Origin: Nannocystis sp. RBIL2
GTDB taxonomy: Bacteria > Myxococcota_A > Polyangia > Nannocystales > Nannocystaceae
Reading direction: 5' to 3'
Assembly: GCF_026626745.1 (NCBI RefSeq)
Contig: NZ_JAPNJW010000002.1
Coordinates: 4,612,151 to 4,676,150, forward strand
DNA length: 64,000 nt
Each line of letters opens with the position of its first letter. Positions within the stretch are counted from its first letter, which is position 1. The notes under the pieces were generated by a model that saw nothing but the letters and a program-made list of their open reading frames with translations, had not been told where the DNA came from and ran no database searches. The translations under genes were made by a program, and so were the position numbers. Below, in pieces: positions 1 through 7,602 of this stretch.

Positions 1-5
1 ACCTG

Positions 6-1334
6 TCACCTCCGCTGCGCGTCGCGCAGGGCTCGCTGGAAGAAGAACTCGGGTTCGTCGCCGGCCGGACGCAGCTCGTCGAGCCAGGCGGCGCGCTCGT
101 CGTACTCGGCGAGGAACGAGCGGCCCACCCACGCCGGATCGCGCCCCTGCAGCATCCGCAGCGAGAAGCACGGCTTCCCGCCCGACTCGACCACGCCGTC
201 GACCACGACCTTCCCCGGCGTGGCCGACATCGACGGTCCGCGGGCGGTGCGGCACAGGCCGGACACCTGCCGCTGCGCGTCGCTGAAGATCGTCAGCGCC
301 CGCGCGAGCGGGACCTTGAAGTACTCCTTGGGGCCGGTGTCGCGCTCGACGAACATGTAATACGGCACCGCGCCGAGCCGCACTTGCGCCCGCCACAGCT
401 GCGCCCACACCCGCGGGTCGTCGTTGACCCGGCGGATCAGCGGCGCCTGACAGCGGATGACCGCGCCCGTCGAGCGCACGCGGCGGATCGCCGTGACCGC
501 GGCCGGCGTCTCGAGCTCGCGCGGGTGCGACGAGTGAGCCATCAGCGCCAGGTGCATCCCGCGCTCGGTGACCTCCTCGAACAGCCGCAGGAGGTCGTCG
601 GCGTCGGCGTCGGTCGTGAACCGGAACGGCCAGTACGCCAGCGCCTTGGTGCCGATCCGGATGCTGGTGAGCCCGGGCAGGCGGGCCTCCAGCAGGGGCT
701 CGATCGTGCGGCGCAGCGCCGCCGTGCGCATCACCAGCGGATCCCCGCCCGTGATGAGCACGTCGGTCACGTCCGGATGACGGCGCAGGTACTCGACCAA
801 CTGCTCGGACTCGCGGGCAGCGAACTTGAGATCGTCGAGGCCGACGAACTGCGGCCAGCGAAAGCAGTACGTACAATAGGCGTGGCACGTCTGCCCCTGG
901 GCCGGGAAGAACAGCACCGTCTCGCGGTACTTGTGCTGCATGCCGCGCAGGGCCCGGCCGTCCTGGGTCGGCACGTTGAGGGTGATCTGGCCGGCCGGAT
1001 GCGGGTTGAGGCCGCGCTGGATCCGCCGCACCGCCGCCTCGATCTCGCCGCCGGACGCCTCGGCGCGCAGCAGATCGGCGACGATCTGCAGATCGGCGGA
1101 GTCCAGCATTCCGGGCTGGGGGAACGTCAATTGATAGATCGGATCGTCCGGGACGCGGCTCCAATCGATGAGCTCGTCGAGGACGTAGCGATTGACCCGA
1201 AACGGCAGCACGCGGGCCACCGCCGACAGCTGCAGGCGGACATCGGCCGGGAGCGCGGCGATCTGCGGGATGGATGCGAAGTCGCGCAGCGTGATCGGAG
1301 AGTAGGTCGGTCGTGGCGGTGAGGAATCAAGCAC
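6..1334 (-). CDS. KamA-family radical SAM protein (lysine 2,3-aminomutase-like)
   Basis: Predicted cytoplasmic [4Fe-4S]/SAM enzyme of the lysine 2,3-aminomutase family, about 442 aa, a normal length. The radical SAM cysteines lie in 'CHAYCTYC' at about residues 150, 154 and 157. A 'TGGDPL' SAM-contact loop follows, and near the C-terminus is 'SATPGKVVVDG', the place where the family carries its PLP-binding lysine. I chose the GTG at 1334 because GGGAGG sits four bases upstream (complement of 1339-1344) and family homology begins just after it; the frame stays open to 1916 but that extension is Arg/Ala-rich and non-homologous. It is divergent from the histidine kinase. Family membership is clear. 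The substrate (lysine, another amino acid, or a protein lysine as in EpmB) cannot be read from sequence. Confidence 0.88.
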   Translation of the reverse strand: MLDSSPPRPTYSPITLRDFASIPQIAALPADVRLQLSAVARVLPFRVNRYVLDELIDWSRVPDDPIYQLTFPQPGMLDSADLQIVADLLRAEASGGEIEAAVRRIQRGLNPHPAGQITLNVPTQDGRALRGMQHKYRETVLFFPAQGQTCHAYCTYCFRWPQFVGLDDLKFAARESEQLVEYLRRHPDVTDVLITGGDPLVMRTAALRRTIEPLLEARLPGLTSIRIGTKALAYWPFRFTTDADADDLLRLFEEVTERGMHLALMAHSSHPRELETPAAVTAIRRVRSTGAVIRCQAPLIRRVNDDPRVWAQLWRAQVRLGAVPYYMFVERDTGPKEYFKVPLARALTIFSDAQRQVSGLCRTARGPSMSATPGKVVVDGVVESGGKPCFSLRMLQGRDPAWVGRSFLAEYDERAAWLDELRPAGDEPEFFFQRALRDAQRR

Positions 1335-1586
1335 GAGGCCTCCCGAGCTCGCGCGTCTGAATGCGCGGCAAGGTGCATGAGCAAGGGATGTGCCAAGGGC
1401 CGCCGCGAGCCAGGGCGGCGGCGAGACGCCGTCGGCGAAGCCTCCGCGCTTCCTCGCTCGCCGGCCGGCGCCTCGCCGGGCAGGGAAAAATGCCCGGTGA
1501 CCGGGCAAGATGCCCGCCCTGGTCGCGTTCACCGCCGGTTTGGCGCGGTTTCCCAATTGGCGCGAAGCGTGCTTGTCTTGCCGGCC
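1335..1586. promoter_or_regulatory. Divergent intergenic region with nested palindromes
   Basis: This gap separates the divergent KamA-like gene and the kinase gene. It contains a perfect odd palindrome TGCCCGGTGACCGGGCA at 1491-1507 (two 8-base arms around one G). It is flanked by a further CCGGGCA on the left and a TGCCCG on the right, so arms can pair in several ways. This looks like an operator or hairpin between two promoters, but no factor can be named. Confidence 0.4.
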
Positions 1587-3035
1587 ATGAACGCGCCCCA
1601 TCTCCGCCTCAAGCGCTGGCGTACGGGCTTGTTGGCGACCGCGATGGTGTTCGCAATCGGCGCCATCGCCGCTCTGGGAGTGATGGACGAGCGCTCGCTG
1701 GTGTCGACGACGCGCATCGAGAGCTCGCGCGAGACACGTGTGCTGGCAGAGGTGCTGGCGTCGGAGTTCCGGGCCGGCCTGTCCGCGCTCGGCGAAGGCG
1801 AGCCGGCGGGCGCCGCCCACGCCGAGGATGGTGCGTGGCGCTTCGCGAACACCTCGTTCGTGGTCGAGCCGCGCCAGCTCCTCCACGAGGACGCCATCGC
1901 CAACGACGCCGATCACCGCCTGCTGGTGTGGGCGACCGCGACGGACGACCTGCGGACCATCGAGGGCGCGCCCGTCGACCTCCCGAGCGTGGTCCAGGCC
2001 GCGACCGTGGGCGAGAGCAGCGCCTGGTTGACGCCGACCGAGGCGCTGCGTCTCGGGCTACCCGAGGAGCTCGCGGTCGCGGGCCTGTCGCGCGTGGAGG
2101 ACCCACGGTTCGGCGAGTGGATCCTCGCAGTCGTCAGCTCGACGGAGCGCCAGCGTGCGCGCGAGTCTCGTCGCTACGCCCGGACCATCATCATGGTCAG
2201 CCTCGCCAGCCTCGTGGTGCTCGGCTTCGGGTGGGTCCTCCTCCGCACGCAACGACAGGAGCGGGCCTTCGAGCGCATGCTGGCCCGCGAGTCGATGCGC
2301 GCCCACCAGGAGGTCCAGCTCGCCCGCGAAGGGCGAGCCGCGACGATGTTGACGTTCGCTGCCGGCATCGCCCACGAGCTGTCGACGCCGCTCGGCGTGA
2401 TCGCCATGCGGGCCGAGCAGCTCGAGAACAACGCCGAGGACGACCGGGCTCGCCGCGGCGCGCGAGCGATCACCGAGCAGGTGGCGAAGATCCGGGAGAA
2501 CGCGCGCGGCTTCCTGGCCATCGCCCGCGGCGCTGCGCCCCTGCGCGAGCGGTTCCCGGCGGCCGACGTGCTGCGCAGCGCGGTCGCTCGCGTCGGCCAC
2601 CGATTCGAGCGCGCCGGGGTCTCGCTCCGCGTCCACTCGTTGTCCGAGCTGCCGTGGATCTACGGCGACGCGCGGCTCCTCGAGCACGCCCTGACGAACC
2701 TGCTGCTCAACGCGTGCGATGCTTCGCGCGAGCGCGGCGAGGTCGAGCTCGGCGCGTCGCTGCGGGGCGGGCAGCTCGAGATCGCGGTCAGTGATCGCGG
2801 CGCCGGCATCGATCCCAACGTCCGCGCGCGCATCCAGCCGTTCTTCAGCACCAAGGCCGAGGGCACGGGCCTCGGTCTGGCGATCGCCAGCGAGGTCATG
2901 CGTATGCATCGAGGCGAGCTTCGGTTCGAGGACCGTCCCGGCGGCGGGACGAACGCCGTGTTACGCTTGCCCGCCGAACCCATGTCCGACGATGCTCTCG
3001 CCGACGAAGCACAAGACGCGCATCCTGCTGGTTGA
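1587..3035 (+). CDS. Membrane-bound sensor histidine kinase
   Basis: Two-component sensor, about 482 aa. A first membrane segment lies at about residues 14-32, then a periplasmic-type sensor region of roughly 165 residues, and a second membrane segment at about 201-219. The HisKA box 'FAAGIAHELSTPLG' places the phospho-accepting His near residue 263. The HATPase domain shows the N box 'NLLLNACDA', the G1 box 'DRGAGI', the F box 'PFFSTK' and the G2 box 'GTGLGLAI'. The ATG at 1587 directly precedes the first membrane segment; the frame is open further upstream without homology. It overlaps the response-regulator gene by 44 bases, so the two are co-transcribed. The architecture resembles ZraS/NtrB-type kinases that act with sigma-54 activators. 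The signal is unknown; metal stress is a guess from the efflux locus about 3 kb downstream. Confidence 0.9.
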   Translation: MNAPHLRLKRWRTGLLATAMVFAIGAIAALGVMDERSLVSTTRIESSRETRVLAEVLASEFRAGLSALGEGEPAGAAHAEDGAWRFANTSFVVEPRQLLHEDAIANDADHRLLVWATATDDLRTIEGAPVDLPSVVQAATVGESSAWLTPTEALRLGLPEELAVAGLSRVEDPRFGEWILAVVSSTERQRARESRRYARTIIMVSLASLVVLGFGWVLLRTQRQERAFERMLARESMRAHQEVQLAREGRAATMLTFAAGIAHELSTPLGVIAMRAEQLENNAEDDRARRGARAITEQVAKIRENARGFLAIARGAAPLRERFPAADVLRSAVARVGHRFERAGVSLRVHSLSELPWIYGDARLLEHALTNLLLNACDASRERGEVELGASLRGGQLEIAVSDRGAGIDPNVRARIQPFFSTKAEGTGLGLAIASEVMRMHRGELRFEDRPGGGTNAVLRLPAEPMSDDALADEAQDAHPAG

Positions 3036-4374
3036 CGACGACCTCGACATGCTCGAGGCCCTCAGCGACGGCCTGACGGAGAAGGGGTTCGACGTGGCCG
3101 CGGCGCGCTCCGCCGAGGCGGCGCTGGTGCACCTCGCGGAGGCGAACTTCGACGTGATGGTGACCGACCTGCGCATGACCGGGGCCGACGGCTTGACGTT
3201 GCTCGCCCAGGCGCGGGCCCTCAACCCGCAGCTGCCCGTCATCGTCATGACCGCCTACAGCGCGCTCGACACTGCGATCGAGGCCGTGCGCCGCGGCGCC
3301 TTCCACTACCTGGCGAAGCCGTTCCGGGTCGACGAGCTCCTCATCTTCATCCGCCGCGCCTTCGAGGATACGCAGCTCCGCCGCGAGGCCGAGGTGCTGC
3401 GCCACGCCCTGCGCGTCCAGCCAGGGCCGCCCGGCCTGCTGGGCACCAGCGCGGCGATGCAGGAGCTGTTCCGCATCATCGACCGCGTCGCGAGCACCTC
3501 GGCGCCCGTCCTCATCACGGGCGAGACCGGCACCGGCAAGACGCTGGTCGCCTCGACCCTCCACCAGCGCAGCGGTCGCGCTTCGGCCCCGCTGGTCGCC
3601 CTGAACTGCGCGGCCCTGCCCGAGAACTTGTTGGAGAGCGAGCTGTTCGGTCACGTGCGGGGGGCGTTCAGCGGCGCCACCTCCAGCTCGGCCGGCCTGT
3701 TCTCGGCCGCCGACGGCGGCAGCATCCTGCTCGACGAGATCGGCGAGATGGCGCTGCCGCTGCAGGCGAAGCTGTTGCACGTGATCGAGCGCGGCGCCGT
3801 GCGCCCGATCGGCGGGATGAAAGAGCGGCCGATCGATGTCCGCATCCTCGCCGCCACCAACCGCGATCTCGAGCAAGCCGTGCGCGACGGCCGGTTCCGT
3901 GAGGACCTGCTGTACCGCCTCAACCTGGTCGTCCTCGAGCTGCCGCCGCTGCGCGAGCGCCACGGCGATCTGCCCGAACTGATCGATCACTTCCTCGGCA
4001 AGGCCAGGGCGCGCTACCCGGACAGTCCGGTCTGCAACTTCTCTCGCGCGGCCCTCGAGCGGCTGCTCGCCCACCCGTGGCCCGGCAACGTCCGCGAGCT
4101 GTCCCACACCATCGAGCGTCTGGTCCTGCTCGGTCACGGGGCGATGATCGAGGTCGCGGACCTGCCCCGCAGCTTCAGCGCGCCCCCGGACTCGAACCCC
4201 GCGTTCGACGCGATCCTGCCGATGCGAGAGATGCAGCGCCGATACGCCGCCTGGGTGCTCGAGCAGGTCGATGGGATCCGCGCCCACGCGGCCCGCCGCC
4301 TCGGCATCGACGTCAAGACTCTCGGGCGACTGTTGGGCACGCAGGAGGCCGCCGACCTCGACGTAAAAGAGTGA
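2992..4374 (+). CDS. NtrC-family sigma-54-dependent response regulator
   Basis: About 460 aa in the classic order: receiver, AAA+ and Fis-type helix-turn-helix. In the receiver the acidic pocket is 'VDDD' and the phospho-acceptor is Asp59 in 'VMVTDLRM'. The AAA+ domain has Walker A 'GETGTGKT' at about 177-184, the sigma-54 contact loop as 'GAFSGA' (Ser replacing the usual Thr of GAFTGA) at about 224-229, and a Walker B in 'SILLDEIGEM'. The C-terminal 'AHAARRLGIDVKTLGRLL' is the DNA-binding helix pair. The ATG at 2992 lies inside the kinase gene. Partner of the kinase by overlap. A Ser in the GAFTGA loop occurs in natural activators and need not abolish function. Confidence 0.92.
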   Translation: MLSPTKHKTRILLVDDDLDMLEALSDGLTEKGFDVAAARSAEAALVHLAEANFDVMVTDLRMTGADGLTLLAQARALNPQLPVIVMTAYSALDTAIEAVRRGAFHYLAKPFRVDELLIFIRRAFEDTQLRREAEVLRHALRVQPGPPGLLGTSAAMQELFRIIDRVASTSAPVLITGETGTGKTLVASTLHQRSGRASAPLVALNCAALPENLLESELFGHVRGAFSGATSSSAGLFSAADGGSILLDEIGEMALPLQAKLLHVIERGAVRPIGGMKERPIDVRILAATNRDLEQAVRDGRFREDLLYRLNLVVLELPPLRERHGDLPELIDHFLGKARARYPDSPVCNFSRAALERLLAHPWPGNVRELSHTIERLVLLGHGAMIEVADLPRSFSAPPDSNPAFDAILPMREMQRRYAAWVLEQVDGIRAHAARRLGIDVKTLGRLLGTQEAADLDVKE

Positions 4375-4715
4375 GGAGCGGACCGCGCGTCCTCGATCTC
4401 CGGGCTCCGCAGCCAGAGTGTTCGCGGCGGTACCGGCGTCGTGACCGGCGGCAGCTCGATGCCCGAGGCCGCTGCGATGTCTCCGCCAGCGCTCGGCGGC
4501 CTCGAGCGTCGCTGCGCGAAATGTCATACGCGAAGGGCGCTACCCGCAATTTCCTCGTCAGACGTCGCAGCCCCCCGCGATAGAGTGCTCAGGCAAGGGT
4601 GCACCGGCGTACGTTCGTCGGCAGCAGGATTTGGCTCACCCGGTCGTCGAGTGAGCGCTGAAATGGTCGGGCCGCCATTTCGCAGGCCGCCGTGTGCGGC
4701 TGCGGAGGCAAGCCC
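4375..4715. other. Intergenic region without a recognised feature
   Basis: About 340 bases after the regulator gene. No homologous reading frame or strong hairpin was seen. GGAGG at 4704-4708 is the likely ribosome binding site of the next gene. Confidence 0.5.
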
Positions 4716-5054
4716 GTGCAACAACCGAATACCCCCGACCCCGCACCTGCTCCGGCCGGCTGCGCGCTCCGACTGTTTTGGATGCTCATCGGCAACGCGA
4801 TCGTGTACGCGTCGCTGGCGGTGATCGCCATGAATGGGGAAGCGTTCCCCTCGGTGCTCGACGGCGTCGTCTGGCTCACCGTCGGGTCGACGGTCGTCGC
4901 GCGCCGGGTCGATATCACGCGTTGGGCCGGAAAGACGGCCAGCGGCGAGCCCGCCACGCTCGCGCACTGGCGCCGCTACGCGCTCACCGTGGTCTCGTTG
5001 ACCGCGCTCGCGTCGGTGCTCGCGCACGTGATCGGCGGCTCGCCGGCCTCGTGA
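4716..5054 (+). CDS. Small membrane protein, unknown function
   Basis: About 112 aa. A short Pro-rich N-terminus is followed by a membrane segment ('LFWMLIGNAIVYASLAVIA'), a second hydrophobic stretch ('GVVWLTVGSTVVA') and a third near the C-terminus ('YALTVVSLTALASVLAHV'). GTG 4716 is chosen because GGAGG lies seven bases before it; an earlier GTG at 4692 lacks such a site. I do not recognise a family. It lies between the sigma-54 regulator and another small membrane protein. Confidence 0.6.
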   Translation: MQQPNTPDPAPAPAGCALRLFWMLIGNAIVYASLAVIAMNGEAFPSVLDGVVWLTVGSTVVARRVDITRWAGKTASGEPATLAHWRRYALTVVSLTALASVLAHVIGGSPAS

Positions 5055-5275
5055 TCTCCGAGACCCGGAGGCTCCAGTCCTCGCGCACCGGCGAGCGGAC
5101 GTCGTCCGGATCACAGATTCGCGGCCCTTCCGGCGGTGGGGCCGCAGGCACGGGGGGAAACGAGCACACCATCGTTCCCGGCCGCGAACTATCGCTCGCC
5201 GCCGGCGTGCTTGTGCCCTGTCGAAGCTCGCCCAACTTCCGGGTGCCTCGTCTTCGAGCGCCCGGAGTGAAAGCC

Positions 5276-5512
5276 ATGTCGACCGCCGAAATCTCTGACA
5301 ACAAGTGGGAGCTAGAAGCCTCCAGGCCGCCGATCGCCACCACCACGGGGGTCCTTCAGATCGTCGCCGTCGCCGCCTTCGCCGCCCTGTTCGTGTGGAT
5401 GCTGTCGTTCGCCATGACGGGCATCTTCGGCGCCAAGCGCGACACTCTCGCCGATCAGTACGGTCGCCTCACCGTCGACGGCAAGCCCGCCGCGGCGCCC
5501 GCTCCCCGCTGA
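5276..5512 (+). CDS. Small single-pass membrane protein, unknown function
   Basis: About 78 aa. The ATG at 5276 is preceded by a good Shine-Dalgarno sequence (GGAGTGA). A soluble N-terminal 25 residues are followed by one membrane segment ('LQIVAVAAFAALFVWMLSF') and a short polar tail ending in an Ala/Pro-rich stretch. No family is recognised. Size and layout suit a small accessory membrane protein. Confidence 0.6.
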   Translation: MSTAEISDNKWELEASRPPIATTTGVLQIVAVAAFAALFVWMLSFAMTGIFGAKRDTLADQYGRLTVDGKPAAAPAPR

Positions 5513-5570
5513 GGCCGCGAGAGCTCCCGCGCCCCTTCGCGTCCGGGCGCCGCGGGTCGTCGGCTCATCG

Positions 5571-5605
5571 GATGTCCCATAGGACATTTCCTTCTGGACA
5601 TGTCG
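5571..5605. repeat. Dispersed palindromic repeat, copy near 5.6 kb
   Basis: TGTCCCATAGGACA at 5573-5586 is a perfect TGTCC-N4-GGACA palindrome. A half-like GGACATGTC follows at 5596-5604. It lies 60 bases after a stop codon, the usual position of this family in the window. Confidence 0.75.
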
Positions 5606-6421
5606 CAACAAGCAGCTCGGAAGCTCGCGCCGAAGCCTGCTGCGGCGCGTCCGCTCGACTCGACGCGGCGGCACTATCGAGATGCGCCTGCTCGGCGGCC
5701 TGGCCGGCCGCGCCCCGCGGCTCACCGTCCGTTCCTGCACGATCTCCGTCGTCGTCGAGGACCTGGCGATCCAGGGCTTCCTCCACGAGGCGCCAGCTCG
5801 TCGCGGCGTTCCTGCCCCTCGTCCCCGCGATCGACGGCGTCGCCGCGGCCCCTCGCAGTGCGCGAGGACCTGCGCTCGTTCGCCGACCTGCGCGGCTGGC
5901 AGTACCCGCCTCCGTCGCGCGGACGGCCAGCCTGTGGCTGCTCGTCGTCCGCGCCGGCGTGGGCGACGCCTTGCAGAAGCGCGAGCCGACCGAGACGGCG
6001 GCACACGTCGACCCCGCGCACCATGACGACGACGACCGGTGACGATGCGTGTCGTCATGGGGACGGTCGACCACGTCGCCTCGCCCGCGATGGGCCTGGC
6101 CCGCGATCGACTCGCCCGCGACCACCTCGCGCCTTTCATCGCTGCCAGCCCTCGCCGCGACTCCCGCCGGACTCCGCCGATGCCGGATCTCCCTTGGCGG
6201 ACATTCGGCGCCGTTGCGTTACGCCGCGGTAATGCGCGAATGCGAGCTTGCCGCCCGAATTGTTGCATCGCCGTTCAGCAGCGCCTTTTGCGCATTTCGC
6301 CTCGAAGCGCGCCCAGACCTACTTCTATTTCATTTGCCGGCCGCCGAACGGCGGTCTAGCCTGAGGTCCCGCTCGCGCGACCATGCGCCGATCCCGATGA
6401 GAGCCCCGACAGGAGTTCCCC
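5606..6421 (+). pseudogene. Possible frameshift-degraded coding remnant and intergenic DNA
   Basis: No continuous frame here looks like a real protein. Protein-like segments appear in turn in different forward frames: 'SCTISVVVEDLAIQGFL' near 5.73-5.79 kb, 'QLVAAFLPLVPAIDGVAAAP' near 5.80-5.86 kb, 'LAVREDLRSFADLRGWQYP' near 5.85-5.91 kb and 'TASLWLLVVRAGVGDALQK' near 5.93-5.98 kb. This suggests one gene broken by several indels. The family is not recognised. The stretch from about 6.2 kb is more AT-rich and should hold the promoter of the efflux genes. Confidence 0.3.
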
Positions 6422-7555
6422 GTGAAGCGACTTCTTAGCGCCGTGCACACGCTCTTGCTCGCGACCCTGGTCGCGGGGTGCTCGGGCGCCAGCTCTGCCC
6501 CTGCGCCGGCCGCGACGGAGCGGTCGGTCGGCGAGCCGATGGGCGACCCGGATAGCCGGCATATCAGCGTCGAGGAGCGCTCTCTCCCTTACGTGAAGAT
6601 CGAGGAGGCGGCGCTGGAGCCCGAGCACGCGGCCATCCGCGCCCCGGCGCGCGTGGCCTTCCGCGACGGCGCGGTGTCGACGGTGGGCGCGCCGGCGCCG
6701 GGCCGCATCGTCAAGCTGATGGTCGAGGCCGGTGAGAGGGTCGAGGCCAACGCTCCGCTGGTGGTCATCGCCAGCCCGGAGGCGTCCGAATACGCGATGG
6801 ACCTGGCCCGCGCGCGCATCGAGGTCGACGCCGCCAACGACGCGGTCAAGCGCCAGGAGGACATGGCGACCAAGGGTGTCGGCCGCGAGGTCGAGCGGAT
6901 CGCCGCCAAGCACCGCCTCGCCGAGGCCAAGGCGGCCCTCGTCCACGCGCAGAAGACCGTCAACATGCTCGGCCCCAACTCCGGCGGCATGGTCACGGTG
7001 ACCGCCCCGATCGAGGGCACCATCCTGCGCCGCCTCACCACGGTCGGCGCCCAGGTCGAACCCGGCGGCGACCCGCTGTTCGAGATCGGCAACCCCGAGG
7101 CGCTGTGGGTGGTCGCCGAGGTGTTTCAGGACGACCTGCTGCTGGTCCGCGAGGGCGCCAAGGTCACCCTCGAATTCGCGGCCCGCCCCGGCGCGGTCAT
7201 CGGCCACGTCGTCGGCATCGGCGTCCTCGTCGACACCGGCCTGCGCCGCGCCCCGGTCTACGTCGCCATCGACGAGGCCATCTCCGGCCTCACGCCCGGC
7301 GCCTACGCCCGCGCCAGCATCCTCGCGCCGGCCGAGCAGGGCGTGACGCTGCCCAAGACGGCCGTCCTGATCAAGGACGGCACCCACTCGGTCGTCTACG
7401 TCGAGGAGTCGCCCGGCAAGTTCGCCCAGCGCGACGTCGTCCTCGGCCACACCTTCGGCGAGCACGTCCAGGTGATCTCGGGCATCAAGCCGGGCGAGCG
7501 GATCGCCGTGGCGGGCGCCCTCCTCATCGACGGCGAGGCCCAGCAGCTCCTCTGA
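6422..7555 (+). CDS. RND efflux periplasmic adaptor (membrane-fusion) lipoprotein, CzcB/CusB type
   Basis: About 377 aa. It is the periplasmic adaptor joining an inner-membrane RND pump to an outer-membrane channel. The N-terminus is a lipoprotein signal with lipobox cysteine in 'LVAGCSG'. Then come a barrel-sandwich half ('GRIVKLMVEAGERVEANAPL'), an alpha-hairpin rich in Arg/Glu, the second lipoyl half ('VTAPIEGTILRR') and a beta-barrel/membrane-proximal C-terminus. The GTG at 6422 has AGGAG a few bases upstream. It starts a run of efflux genes, 47 bases before the first pump. It is a close paralogue of the adaptor at 14952: both share 'AALEPEHAAIRAPARVAFRD'-like and 'GGDPLFEIGNPEALWVVAE'-like blocks. 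Confidence 0.9.
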   Translation: MKRLLSAVHTLLLATLVAGCSGASSAPAPAATERSVGEPMGDPDSRHISVEERSLPYVKIEEAALEPEHAAIRAPARVAFRDGAVSTVGAPAPGRIVKLMVEAGERVEANAPLVVIASPEASEYAMDLARARIEVDAANDAVKRQEDMATKGVGREVERIAAKHRLAEAKAALVHAQKTVNMLGPNSGGMVTVTAPIEGTILRRLTTVGAQVEPGGDPLFEIGNPEALWVVAEVFQDDLLLVREGAKVTLEFAARPGAVIGHVVGIGVLVDTGLRRAPVYVAIDEAISGLTPGAYARASILAPAEQGVTLPKTAVLIKDGTHSVVYVEESPGKFAQRDVVLGHTFGEHVQVISGIKPGERIAVAGALLIDGEAQQLL

Positions 7556-7602
7556 GCCGGGCCGCGCCCCGGCCCCTCCGCGCCGCTTCGGCACGAGGTC
7601 CC

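Noticed and set aside
6194..6210. Sigma-54 promoter candidate TTGGCGGACATTCGGCG upstream of the efflux operon
   Set aside because: GG and GC have the correct 10-base spacing, but the rest of the -12 box (TTGC) does not match.
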